From Mycteria americana (Eukaryota > Chordata > Aves > Ciconiiformes > Ciconiidae): a DNA stretch of 64,000 nucleotides. This document shows positions 13,001 to 26,200 of the stretch, piece after piece. Position 1 is the first letter of the stretch. Every line of letters starts with the position of its first letter. The DNA is taken from NCBI RefSeq assembly GCF_035582795.1, contig NC_134370.1, forward strand, positions 28,879,501-28,943,500, in the 5' to 3' direction. The notes below the pieces were generated by a model. That model had not been told where the DNA came from, did no database searches, and worked only from the letters and a program-made list of their open reading frames with translations. The position numbers were made by a program, and so were the translations under genes.

Positions 13001-16000
13001 GACTGTGGAGATTCCTTGGGCTCTCGTCACAAGCTTAGTATCTGCTAGCTGTTCGTGACCAGAAGTTCTTGCTATTTGCAGGCTGTTGAACACCTTATGT
13101 AAAGCGAGGCTTGGTTCATGAGCCTTTTAGAAGAGGTCAGCTACTTCCACTCTCTTAATTTACTCAGTTTCTGGCTGCTGGGTTGAAACAGTAGTTGGAT
13201 AGATGAGGAAGCAGAATTTTGTTACCTGAAGAGGTTGATTTCCACAGGGCAGGTACGCAGCTTGGGGACTGCTTCTAAGGGAAGCAGAAGCTTGCTCTGC
13301 AACCAGTACATCTGTTTGGTGAACACATGGAAGGCCTCTTGCAGTGGTGATTTCACCAGAATGAAGTAGGCATTGCTATTTAAAGCTCTTGATAGTAGTG
13401 ACTCTTAGCGTCACATCCCTGACAGTCTCCACTGAGCCTCCACGTCCCTGTTGTTCATGGGGCAGCCTCAGTTGGTGTTACAGGTCTTGTGGGCTGCAGC
13501 CTTCAATGTGTGAATACCTTCACGTTCTGTACCCACGCAATCCCCTCTCCAGTCTGTTACATATCAGCTTGTACTAGTGTTTATTATCTTGATTTGCAAG
13601 GGACATCAAAAAGCGTGAAGTTCTCCTGCTGTTGTCATAAAGGCATAATCTTTGACACTGTTAAAAAAAAATATATATCGCATGGTTCATGGTATGAGGT
13701 ACTGTCAAGATCAGCTCTGTCTCTAATTGTACCCTCCCGGGAGAAGTTAACAAATGTATGTGTCATGGAGCAGATGACTCGGATCCAGCCTTCTTCAAAA
13801 CAATACATTTGGTGCTACGCCTAAAGCCAAGAGTGAGTCGGCTACAGGAATTGACTCTCTTGTGTCACCTTGGTGCCAACGCACTAGGCTGTATTCTGTT
13901 TGCCAGCATTAGGTAAGCATCCAATGGTTTCAGGCTGTTTTGCACCTGTGGCTTCAGCTTCCTGAGCAATCATCTGAGAGGAAACTGAATGAGAAAGCTG
14001 AAGGAAAAGGTGGGTCACATGGAATATTAATGAATGATGTAATTTGTTTTGTATTTTTAACCAGCTGTTAGATCCTTTCATTTGACAGATTTCGTGCATT
14101 TTATGAAGCATGGCCATGCCTCAGAAACCCCTATGAAATATGGTATGCGGTGTGCCTGCCCATTTTAGAGAAAGGAAAACTTTGTCCTAACAAAGCTGGA
14201 TTAACTATATTCCCAGCTAAATTAGTGACTCAGGAATAGCCTCTTGACTCCCAGTCTTGTATTGCACACATGGTGACCTGATAATATGTGCTATATTTTC
14301 TATTACAGAAGGCTGCGTCCCTTTGCTGTTGCAAGTTTACGTCCACCCATTTGAGTCACATAAAAATGTGAAACAGATCTGTGAGTCCATGGCAGATAAT
14401 ATTCTAGAAAATAATACTCATGGGGGAAGTACTTGATTATTCCCAAATTAGAATTACTCAGCTAGTGTCTTTAGCAGATCAGTATTGCAAACCACACCAA
14501 TTAAATGAGATAATTACTTGAAACTGGACCAACATTTTCATTCTGTGAAGGAGCAGCTAATATCTGAGAAGCTATTCATCTGTTGACTAGCACCCTGCTG
14601 AACATGAGTCATGACAAACAGCAGTAAAGCAGAGGTCTGTGTTACTTAACATCTGTGTACCTTTCTCCATTAGGCAATGCATCAGCCATGTATACGAAGC
14701 CTTTGAATATACGTAATATTTACCATATGAGGGACTTGTGAAGTGGAGATATCTAATGAAACATAGAAACAGCTTGAAATAAATCCCATTTTCAATTACT
14801 AGTCAGCCTATTCTCCTTTCCTCTTAATTACCACAAGGTCATGGACAGATAAAAGGCAAAGAATGACTTGCCAGAGAGAGAAGCCAAGCTACCCACTCCA
14901 CTGCCATTCCTCTGAAACTTTACAGTACATGTACTATTTTATAGCCAATGTAGTAAAAATCCCAGGTTAAGACTCCTTTTAAAATACGTGTGTCAGAAGA
15001 AATATAATACTGTAGCAGGATGGTAGTAGTTCCTTTGTTATTACAGATCACTCACATCTTTAGCTTCAATTTTTCTTCAAGCATGCTTTTGACACATGCT
15101 TCTAGGCAGAGACTGAACAAGAATGCGTATGAATTTTTTCATCCTGCTGTCTGCGTAGTTAATCGCGTGGTGGATCCTGTCCAACAAGATTCCCCAACAG
15201 TACAGCTAGCTATTACTGTATGGTACTGGCTTCTCACCTCTTCAATTCCAGCTGCAAAACTGCATTAAAAGACAACTTACATACTTTCATAATGCCACAA
15301 TTTAATAGGAGAATTCGTGGTAGTTGTCATAGGGAAATTGTGTAATCATGAATGGGAAGAGAAGTGCCCATGAAAAAGTTTCTATTAAAAGTTGATCCAA
15401 GGCATGAAAAACCTTGTGAGAGTATGAACAAATTAATAGATTAACAAGATTAAGCATGCACCACAAGCTCTGGAGACAGGGCATTAATTCAGACTGCTAG
15501 AAAACAGATGTGGGCTCTGGATTCTTGTCCTCCACCCCTTATTTTGAAATTTTTTCTAATGAGATCCTTGAAGTGTGATCAGTTCCACATGTGTTTAGGG
15601 GGGAGGCTGGTGGTGGTTACACCTGCTATTAGTTTGCTGCATATGCATGGATAGTCTAGTTAGTGTTAAGGAAGAAACAAATAAGAGCAAGAATTATCAC
15701 CTGAAACCAAGTCCTTGCAGGAAATCAGGATAGCATGGATGGTGTTTCTAATGCTAGATTTTAGGACATCCTACCTTGCTTTAAGAGACCAATTGGCTCT
15801 AAGTATATTAAAATATCTGTTACAATACTCTGTCCAGGCATAGTAAAATGCTTTAAATTATCTGTCCCAACTGTTCTTTAATTCAGACCCACTCATTGGC
15901 ACTGGAACTCATTGTAAGAATAGCAGAAATATTACTTCTTAATTCAGATATTCATCTATGTCATTTTGTATTTTTATTTCTGTAAGTGCTTTCTGGTTTT

Positions 16001-19000
16001 TCCTTCTTGGATACTGCTTTTCACCATCTACACAATAACAAAGGGATAATTTTCTGTTTCACAGTGGTGACTATCTAAGGTCTCTTCTAATTAACATTGA
16101 GAAAAGAGGAAATAGAAGATTAGAGGATAAAAAACGTGGAAGGGGAACGGAGGGCTCATTGCGTGTGTTCAAGGAATAGAAGCATCAGAAGTGAGGATAG
16201 AGAAGTCATGTGAATTGTCAGGATGCTATAAATAATTCCGAGGTAATCTCTTTCCTTTGAACTGGCCACCAGGTTACCCCAGGAGCTGCTCCGTCTCCCA
16301 CCCCGTCTTCGGCTCAGGCGGCTCCTTCGTTTTGCTCTTCCCACAACGGCACTGGACAAAGCTGACGACTGGGCTGGGTACAGCCCGGGTGAGCTGATCT
16401 CCAGCACAGCGTGAACTGCAACTGAGAGTTCAGTGTTTTAATTAGACGGAGGAGAGGGAAGAGGATTTAGATCAATGAGAGTCTAGGCCGAAGTAACAGA
16501 CCCCGAACTGTTACGTACTTGACCTTGAGTGTTCTTAGGCTGGCAGGGAAGCAGAGGCGTTCACAGAAGTGCCGATGCTGAGAGGGGCTGGTGTATGGCA
16601 AAGCATTCATTTATGTTCAGCAGAAACCATCATCTGTTCCTCACTGCTGTTGGATTTCTAAGCAGTGACATGTCAAACACCTTCGAAGGTTTTTTATGTC
16701 TCTGAAAGCATCATGTCGTCATCTACAGACTATGGCAAATAAGAATCCCTTTGAGAGTAAGCCTGTTAATAAAAAAAAAAAAGCGCTAATTGTGTTTCAG
16801 TTCATGTTCACTTGCCATTTGAATGCTTGGTGATCTTTGGTAGTGAAAATAAAGTTAATGATTACAGTAGTACTTCGAGATTATGTGGTGCCGCTGTGAT
16901 GTTCTAATGCCGTCTGAAATAGCGGAAGGTGAAGCTGCCGATCACAGTTGTTGTGCTCTGTGCAGACAAACTAATCTGTGTTTTCAGGGATTCACTGTAT
17001 GGGCTTCAGCTGGTGCACTTTTCCTCTAATGTGAACACAACCACGTGACTAATGCTTTAGACCCAAAAGGACAAAAAGCCTGGAGTCAGTGATAACATAA
17101 GGTATGTCATGTTACCCAAAGATACCTAGATACAGTCTTTGCTAATTAATATCATTTTGTGAGGTGGATTTGAATAGATAATTGGATACTTTCGTGCATC
17201 TGCAATGCTAATTTACTGCCTATGCATGTAGTAAAAATGTTATCCTACAACTTGGAATTGAGATAAGCAGGTTATCACAGAGCTAAATATCCCAAATAGC
17301 AACACAAAATGTTTTGCTGGTTCTTATCAGTTATTTAGTCTTAATAGTAGAGTGTGCATTTTTTGGTAACAGCAAAGCACAAGGTTTGTGCTGGAGTTCC
17401 CAGTTTTTGCTCAGCTGTTGAAATGCATTGGTTCGGCATCTTAGAATTAGACTTCTTATGGATATAAATACTGTTTTGGGGAGCTAATTTTTGGACCTGT
17501 AATGTAAAGTTTTGCTCTTTGTCTTGAGAAATACCTCATCCTTTCTGCAAAATGTTTACCTGATAAGCAGATACAGTCTGCCCCACATAGTAACTTTACA
17601 CAAAGCACACCCAGGCTTCCCTCTAGCCTCCTGTGCCAGCAAACATGTTCTTTGAATTGAAGCCTGTCCTTTCTCTCAGCCACTACAAAATATAGCTTGA
17701 GGAAGCTAGATCTGTTGCCACTGATTTCAATCTACCTTATCAGTCTTTTCTCAGCTCCCTAAAGATAACAAATGGGAACATGACATTTTACTACCATGGG
17801 TCACCTGCTGTCTGACAAATAGAAACACTGGGGGCTAAAACTCTGGTCTGCATTGATTTATGCAGAACCTGAGATGGAAGTTAAATTAGCATGCTAAACT
17901 AGAAGGAAATGTGAAGTTTTTTGGTGCCTATTCCTTCTTTTTAAATGGCAATTCTTTCTGAATTGTCTATATTTATTTATCCATACTGATTATTATAGAG
18001 GTTTACCACTGCATTTGCATTGATACATTGCATAATCCTAAATTATCATTTTGGTTTTCTATGTTGCTATTCTCTGAACAACTTTTATTGTTTCTCTTGG
18101 CTTAACTGCAGACTGTCTCCACCCTCTTTCCTTCTGCAACTGATCAAATTCTGCAAAGAATTTGCTGCTTTGGATAGACTATCGTTTCCCACCCATGCTG
18201 TTCTCACTGAGGTTGGAAATGTTATTAATTCTATTTACTGTGGGGAAAAACTTGGCTAACCCTTGAAAACCATCTTTCGAGTCCTGTAATTCAATGAAGT
18301 CTTTATTTACAATGGTAATAGCTATTTTTCCCACTGCTGTCCAAACTGAGTTCTCTCTGGTTACAAGAGAATGAAGCACTGTTTTCCATTTTCATGGCAA
18401 AATGGTCGTATTTTATTTTTCAGTTTGGGAAAAAAGCAGCATAACCTTATTTAGAAGGTTTTCTAGGGAAAGAAGCAGCTGTTACTTTCCACATTATGCT
18501 ATCTTTTAATGTCTTTTGTGCCAGGGACCGAGGGAGGAAGGTAGGCAGTCATATACAACCTGATGAGTGTAAAACTGTTATTCTGAGACTTGGATTTTCC
18601 ACTTCTTTCCAGTCCTAATCCTTGATATCTTACAGACTAGCACATGAGCACTGAATTTCAATTCTGTCCCTTGATTAAAGTGTTGGGTTTTTTTTTAACT
18701 TTGCACTCAAAATTATCTAAGTACAAGATGATCATATCGTATGATCATGCGGATGAAAACACTTCTCAAGGATTGCCATTTCCGATGTATGCAGTGCCCC
18801 TGCTAGAGGCTGGTTTTACCGAGGTCTCGGTTAGGTACGCCTAAAGCTGTGCAGATATCATTTCCTTGCACAAACACAAAAAGTGTGAGTGGTGGCATTA
18901 TGGAAGATGTAAATGAAACCTTCAGAAAGCTATACAGCACTGAGGTGCTGGCTTTCCCCCCTTAGGACCCACCAAAGAGCAGCTGGGAGGAAGTAAGAAA

Positions 19001-19835
19001 CTAGATTTGAAAAGAAATGTGACCTGGGGAAGACCTGTAACTTAGCATCATCCTTGAGAGTTTCACGGCAATTGTGTTGGGTTTCACTTGACCATACCAG
19101 CAATGTAATTACATCTTATCTATCTCCCCCCGCCTCATATAAAAGGAAAAAGTCAAAGATGACAAGTAGATTTTACTTCCTGCGGTAGTTGTGGTGTTTT
19201 CTGAAGCACTGTGAACAGGTTTGGAAGTGGCTGTATTAAATTATTCCAGGTTATGGTTTAAGACAAGTAGGAAAATGGTTATTTGAAGAGTTTGGCTTAT
19301 TTGGTAGTTAACTAACGGGTCTCCAAATAGGCTATAGCTCAGATGAAATCAATGCAAAAGGCACAGAAAAGTCAACCCCATCCTATCCCAGGACAGCTAC
19401 GTTGTTGTTCATGTGTTAATTCCTTGGTTAGTCTTATGGTCCATAATTTTAAATCTTCAAGCAGTTAGTGGACCGATCCCTAGATAGTTAGGTAACTTGT
19501 TCATTCTCCATATGTTTTGGTCTGCTGGTAGTGATTGGCTTGATCCTATCCAAGATTAATAAATATAACTACAATAACCTATTTCAGTCTGTTAGTTGAG
19601 GCATGTGGCTTTTCAAAGCTAAGGGCCAAGAATGAGATTATATGTGAAAGGTTTGCAGGATCAGCTATTAAAAGGCAATATGCTAGAGAAGTTTTTTGCT
19701 GATGAAGTGCGAAACCAGAGAGAAACGAGGGCATCCTGGGAATTTCAAGTGCAGCAGACAACAACCCCTTGCCGACAGTTGATTCAGAGGCACGCAGTCT
19801 GAAAAAGGAATTGACGAGAAGATGGTATCAGGGAA
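10061..19835. other. Intergenic region, nothing recognised
   Basis: This is AT-rich single-copy-looking sequence between the divergent left gene and the CR1 copy. It contains no convincing exons, RNA genes or recent repeats. Open frames here are short and unsupported. Confidence 0.5.
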
Positions 19836-20395
19836 ATCACAGAATCACAGAATCATACAGGTTGGAAAAGACCTTTAAGATCATCGAGTCCAACCATAAA
19901 CCTAACACTGCCAAAACCACCACTACACCATGTCCCTAAGCACCTCATGCAAACATCCTTTAAATACCTCCAGGGATGGCGACTCAACCACTTCCCTGGG
20001 CAGCCTGTTCCAATGCTTGATAACCCTCTCGGTGAAGAAAAATTTCCTAGTATCCAGTCTAAACCTCCCCTGGCGCAACTTGAGGCCATTTCCTCTTGTC
20101 CTATCACTTGTTACCTGGGAGAAGAGACCAACCCCCACCTCTCTACACCCTCCTTTCAGGCAGTTGTAGAGAGCAATAAGGTCTCCCCTCAGCCTCCTTT
20201 TCTCCAGGCTAAACAGTCCCAGCTCCCTCAGCTGCTCCTCAGAAGACTTCTGCTCCAGACCCTTCACCAGCTTCATTGCCCTTCTCTGCACACACTCCAG
20301 CACCTCGATATCCCTCTTGTAGTATCCCTTGTAGTATCCTTGTAGTTGGATATCCCTCTTGTAGTTCAATATCCCTCTTGTAGTATCCCTCAAAT
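19836..20395 (-). mobile_element. CR1 LINE, 5'-truncated copy with reverse-transcriptase C-terminus
   Basis: On plus it begins with tandem CACAGAAT units followed by caggttggaaaagacc and atcgagtccaacc, the reverse complement of the avian CR1 3' end. On minus, a frame from about 20393 to 19923 reads the end of CR1 ORF2. Recognisable pieces are [56 protein letters not shown] and [19 protein letters not shown]. The frame is uninterrupted, so the copy is relatively young. It is truncated well inside the reverse transcriptase, as most CR1 copies are. Confidence 0.95.
20303..20395. repeat. Short tandem array at the 5' edge of the CR1 copy
   Basis: Units built on gatatccctcttgtagt, some shortened to atcccttgtagt, recur about six times. 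On the CR1 strand these encode repeats of the Y-K-R-D-I segment that normally appears once just before LECVQRRA, so the array is made of CR1 sequence. Confidence 0.8.
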
Positions 20396-22942
20396 ATCAC
20401 TGATAGGATGTAGCCTTTACAGCCAGCTAGTTCAAATGCATAACTGGTCTACCGTGACCAGTGTGCTTTTTGATGTCAATGAAGTAGACAGCACGGTAGG
20501 TAACAGGGGTTGGATTCCCTCCCCGCACCTGACTAGATGCTCTCGGTGGCAGTAGGAAGGAGGCTGTGCCACACTGCTGCTGCTGGGACTTCTGCTGTTT
20601 GCAGCCACCTTGTCAGCTGTAAAGCTTCTCCAACAACCACAGCGCTCTGCTTGGAAAAAAGGTCTGAAAAGGCAACGAAATCAGGAAGGAGCTGTAAGCT
20701 CCATCATACCATTTTTGTAATAGCTGATAAACTATGGGTTAATCTAGTTCAAGTGTATTAAACCTTGAATCAAAAAGCATAAAATATGTACTTAAGTTCA
20801 TCCCCAGCATAAGTATTTTGATGTGAGACTGCCCCTAAAAAGGTAATTTACAGGGGTATTGCCTTCTGCTGGAGAGTTCTGTGTCTTGGACAGCAGCAGC
20901 ATATCTGCCAACTCCTACTAATAATTGCATTAGTAAAGACAAAGGAAATAAATAGGAATTTCCTGGAGAAGGGTATTAGGAAGAAGTAGGAGACCAGATT
21001 AACTTCCTAGATGAAGGTGGCTGAGTTATTTAAAGGATTCAAGTAACAACAGAGAGAGATGTCTTAGTCAGAGAAGGCACACAGGTACTAAAAAACAGTG
21101 CCTGTGAAAGGTGACAAAATCCAATTGCTCTAGAAAGAGAAAGCAGGACCGCTGTACGGCCATCCTCTCTGCACAGATAGTGAAGGTGGATACGTGAAGT
21201 GGCGGACAAAGCGTCAGAAGCTTGTACGGACAATGAAGTTTGACAGGCAAGAATGAAAGGAAGACACATCTAATAATAGTGTGTGTTTAACCGTTTATCT
21301 CTCATTAAGGAAATAAGCAGCTCAGAAAATGGTCATCGTTAACTTACAGCAATTAACGGTGATGCAGTACCTTCTAAGACACTGCACAGTCAGCGTTTCC
21401 AGCACACACTTAGGTAAGGGGTTTGAATGAATGTTTGACATGGGCCTAAATCTACAGCAGAGATTTCCCAATATCCTTTTTCCCTAGTGGGCTGCTTGTT
21501 TGGGATTGTTTTAGAAGGATAGCAATTCATGTACTTCTGTCCTGAAAGAGTTCGGTGAATTTCTTTCCAAATGCTTGGCCAAATGGTCCCCAAAATCCTT
21601 TTACTGGTTTTGCATGGTGTAAAAGTGCCAATCACAGATCACGGCCTCGTTTTGTGGGGAGCTGAATTCATGTCAAGACTTGAGCGCGTCGGTCTGGACT
21701 CCCAGGCACTCAAAAGCTAGACATTGCAATTTTCATTGCTTTTAAGTTCCCTTTCCTGCACGCTGTTGCGCTTCAGACGTGTTATGAGCAAAGTAATAAC
21801 TCCACCCACCTTCTCTCTCTGCTTCAAGGCACCGGTGAAGTTGGCCTGAACTTCACACCGGCTTAGAGCTGCAAGTGCTGGCAGCAGCTGACTGCCTTTT
21901 TGTCTCTTCACTTCTGGCAGCAGCGTGCTGCTGGGTTGTGGCCACATGTAGCACCTGCCACCTCCACAGCCTGCACATCCACCACCTGGAAAGGGAAGGA
22001 ATAAAGGGGTTTTGGGTGGGAGAAACAGGAAAAAACGGGGAATCTGGAACTTCGTCTGTGCTGACGAAGTTAAGGGAGCGTGGACCTGCCTGCCACGCCA
22101 GTGTAGGGAAGGCTCCACCAGCACAGCTCAGAGTTTCCTAGACATCCCAGAAGACTATTTGATAATTTATTCTGACTTTCCTATATAAAGCAGATTATAA
22201 TATTTCTCACGGTACTCTGTGGGGAGGGTTAGGTCACAGCTAGGGTTAGATTTTATGATGTGCCTGTTCTCTGTCTTGGAAGTTAAGATTTTGTACGCTC
22301 TCAGCAGAAAGCAGAGGGTACTGAGGGACCACTGATACCTGGAAAGGGACACCCGGTCAGTCCCCAAGCAGCCTGGAGCCTGCGCTCCATCAGGGCTGTG
22401 TTCCGGAGGAGAGGAACCGCAGAGGGACCCCCTGCTCCCGTCCCCGCTGCACAGCCGTCCTGCATCTGGAAATGGGGCACTGCCTTTGCTAATGCTCTCT
22501 CAGGGCAACGAAGAACAGATTTAGATGGGGATTTTTTATGTCTGTTGCTGCGGTCTTTTTCCCTAGATGGTCTTGTCTTTTCTGTCTGTATGATCTGGAT
22601 ATCTCTGTTTTTCTGCTGCAAGGACTTGGACCAAGAGAAGACCCAAATGAAGTAACGGTCTCCTCTGCGCCTCAGTCACGAAGACCCGTGTCCCTTGGTG
22701 CTGCCTTAAAAGATCCCTGCAGGTGACTCAACCACCACAAAAAGGGCATTTCTTTCTTGCTGCCTCTGCCTACCCAAGCGCATGCTGTTAAATCACGGGC
22801 CCTACAGCAGGTCTAGATCATGCTCCACAGCTAAGCAGTAAGTAACTAAAGCTTCGTGTGTCCTGCTAACAGAGCGTCACCCCAGCATAATCCAGGCCCT
22901 GAGTCAAATTGACAAGGACAGGTTGGCCTCTGAAATAATCTC
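20396..22942. other. Upstream intergenic region of the dehydratase-like gene
   Basis: GC content rises between about 22370 and 22480, which could be proximal regulatory sequence. Open frames there (for example plus 22398-22655, minus 22301-22621) overlap each other antisense and look like GC-driven chance frames. Confidence 0.4.
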
Positions 22943-22950
22943 TTTAAATA
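22943..22950 (+). promoter_or_regulatory. TATA-like box for the dehydratase-like gene
   Basis: TTTAAATA stands about 170 bases upstream of the proposed start codon at 23122. Transcription would begin near 22975, giving a 5' UTR of about 150 bases. The assignment rests on position only. Confidence 0.35.
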
Positions 22951-23121
22951 GCAGCAGCCATGTCTCTCAAAGGCACTTCCCTCCCCCAGCCAGCGCTGGA
23001 GAGCTGCTTACAGCACGTCGCCCACTATTTCCCACCCAGGCATTGCAGGGCTGGCACTTCTCACAGGCAAGTGTGTCCCCTGCCCGCAGTCTCCCAGCTT
23101 ATCTTTGCACGAGGAATTACG

Positions 23122-23222
23122 ATGAATTTTGCAGCACAGTTTCTCTACTCCAGGGTGTTAAAAAACAGAAGTCCCAGGGACCACTCCGGGGAAGATGAAG
23201 ACTACGATCCTTTCTGGCAAAG
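23122..23222 (+). CDS. Dehydratase-like gene, exon 1 (start codon and acidic N-terminus)
   Basis: This exon encodes residues 1-33 plus two bases of codon 34. It starts MNFAAQFLYSR and ends in an acidic stretch GEDEDYDPFWQ before a donor CAAAG|gttgga, which is acceptable but not strong. The ATG at 23122 has A at -3. The frame is open further upstream to an ATG at 22960. I chose 23122 because a TATA-like box at 22943 would place transcription start near or after 22960, and the upstream residues are compositionally unlike a protein. Support is the exact phase match to exon 2 (AG+T gives Ser34). The arginine-rich, acid-poor first 20 residues could be a mitochondrial presequence, but this is only a guess. 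Confidence 0.5.
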
Positions 23223-26200
23223 GTTGGAGAATATTGCTGTCTGACTTAGAGCTAGAGTGCTCCTTTCTCCCCCTCAGGGGTCATGGTCAGCCCTCGGGGT
23301 CCACCCAGGGCCAGGCCCACGGACATGACAACCCCTGGACCCCTCCTGCCTCCTTACGGTGTCGTAGTTGGAGTTTTGCTTCACCTCGTTGTTTATTTAG
23401 TCGCTGTGCTGTATAGGTAATGCTTTCTTTTTCCTTTTCTTACTTCCTAAAAAAAAAGAAAAATGTTTGTAATTTTCCAATATCTCCCAGGGTTCTGTGG
23501 GTATGAGTTGCTTTTGGAGTCATCCATGAGAAGCAGCGGAGATTTGAATGCTTCAAGCGCGTGGAGTTCAGCTTTTTTATTTCTACATGGGTATGGTATT
23601 AGAAATAACCCTAGGCAGGCTGATGGACTGCCGAAAATTTATCTTGGGATAGCCTGTATCAGATCCTGTTATTACAGGTGTTCTGCGGTTGTCTCTGTTA
23701 TGGTGCTTGTGGTCTTCTTGAATCCCTGTTTTCAGGCTTGGATGGTGCAGATGGAATTTAGGAGATGTCTGGTGCCCTTGCATAGCACCAGCTGGGGGAC
23801 GTGCACCCGTATGGCAGGGTTGTGTTTGCACAACCTCGCTCTTAACCTTTTCCATAGTTGTTTTCTCCCCCAGTTTGGACGCTGCTAGCAAGATCACAAC
23901 CTGGTGTTGCCAGATGTGGTATAAACAAGGGCAATTCTCATCTCCTGCATCCTGGCAGTATCACAGATGTTGGTAATATTTAAAACACAAACTGTTTCAC
24001 TGGGCTCAATGCTGTTAATAAACCCTCATGGAACACCAAAGGGGAAGACAAGATCGCAGTTCTGCATTGAAAAAACGGCTCGCCCAAAGTCACACATGAT
24101 GTGACATGTTCCGCAGCAAACTGCGAATCTTAAACCAGTCCTTTCATCACGGGACCACTCTTTCCTCTAGTTTGGGTTATGCTATTCATTTTTTATTACA
24201 AGTGAATTATGGAGATGTGTTAATCACCAGAGAACCTCTAAACTCAGAATACATTTAACTTAAAGAGGAAAAAAGTTTAATTACTTACAGTTTTAACTGC
24301 CAAACTGTGTGCAGTGTTTGATAGTGATCGTTTGACATTCACAGCTGTGAACGTCCTGTAAGAACTGCTTGGAGGGATGGGTCTGCTTGAGGGACACTTG
24401 GAAGGTGTTGAAGCAGAGGTAACCAAGAAGGGTGACCTTCCAAGTTCTTCTTGCTTTCAGATTACTTTTTCTCATGTTTCCTATTTAGCAGCTGACACCC
24501 AGCTGCCATTGCCAGCAGCAAGCAATGACATTTCAGTAGTGTGTACAGAAGACTGGCAACGGATTATGACCACAGATGAAGGCAGATATAGTACTAGGCT
24601 CAGGCTCTGGTAAATCTGACTTACTGAAAGTAAGGAGATATTTTATCAGAAGTGATAATGCAGCTTGGTTGTTCTCTGCATGAGCCTGAGCTTTCTTTGC
24701 ATTTTTTGCTGGTGTAACAGCACACGGTTTTGTCAGACCTATATATAGTGAGTAGAGTTATAAATGCCTGGTCAATCTCAAGGCTTGGTTATTACGTACC
24801 TACCTATGCTGGATGGTCACAGTGCGTACATTTGTGTCATACAGGCTAGTAACTAAGCCCTGATCTCTTCGTCTTTAAGACATTCTGATAAGTAGCCCTG
24901 CGACAAACTTCCTGCGGGAGTCTTAGGCAAGTCATTCAATCTGTCTGTGCCCCAGTTTCTATCAATAAGTTGAGCTAGTATTTACTGAACTTGTCTTTCT
25001 GTTTAGGGGAAGATGTTGGCGATCCCTATGTGATTTAGGAACAATCACTTTGCGTAGGGTTTGGGTATCTAAATGTCAGAGATGCATTTTAAATTTCCAT
25101 TCTGTAATTGCCACTAGTCGGAGTGATACAGTCTCAAATGGGTGTTTCTAAGTCCTAGTGTTATACAAAATAATGATGATTTGAGAAAGTAACGTTTGAG
25201 TGCAGTATTGTCTTTGATCTGTTTTAACTGTATTGTCAAAGAGAGATCTAGCGTGTTCCTTCCCCATGCCTGGGGGACTTTACTTGTCACCCTGTAGCCC
25301 TGCGGAGGACGCTCAGACGCTATACAGTGCAGTAACCTGGAATTCCTAGTGGTGGATGACATCTGTTATCATGCTACTTGCCATTTGTATCTCAGCAAGC
25401 CTCAATCTTTCTGTCATTTCTCTTTCGTAAAGACCTGCTTGTACAAGCTGCTGAGATGCTTTTAAGAATTGGCGCTATTGCAGCATTTGGATGTGTTTGG
25501 GAAGGGGGGGAAAAAAAGTAGAAGAGGAATTGGGATGGAACAGGAATGTTTAGGAGCTATTGGGAAAGGGGATTGCAACAAATGGGGAAGGTATCAGAGG
25601 GCTGTGGAAGACTCAGGCATCCGGAAGGGTCAGAGGAGACAGGGCTGGGGACATGGAATAAGAAGGATTAATGGAGCTGGGGAGGTTCTGGGTAAAGAGG
25701 GATTTGGAGGAGGGAAAGGGCCCTCTCTGTCATATCCTGGGATTACCTCTTTCTGACTCCTTTGAGAGGAGATCCCAGCCCTAGTCACATCTCAGTCACA
25801 AGCCGAGCAGACTGCTACCTGCAGTGGGCTGCTCCCCCCGCCTCACCCCCCCAGTACATGACCCATCTCTGCTCAACACTTTGAGGAACGAGGCAGAAGT
25901 GACTTTAAAGGGGTCACTTTTTGCTGTAATAAATATTCCGAACTTGCAGGCATAAGATCTGAGCCCATTTACCCAGAAAGCAGGTAAGTATGTCTAAAAC
26001 TGTATCTTACCAATGTCTGTTGCTCAGCGTGGTCCAGGAAGGTGTTCAGGGAGCCTGAAGATGATGGCAGCATATAGATATGAGCTTAAGAAACCCCTAC
26101 CCAGAAGACATCCAAAAGGAATGAAATAAAAAATCCACATATAGAGAATATGTGCATATGTGTGTATGTGTGCTGAAGAGTTAATTGCAGGCTAGCCCCA

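Noticed and set aside
22960-23121. Upstream in-frame extension of exon 1 starting at ATG 22960
   Set aside because: It lies only 10 bases past a TATA-like box, so it probably precedes the transcription start, and the encoded residues look like random GC-rich translation. Not excluded if the promoter lies elsewhere.
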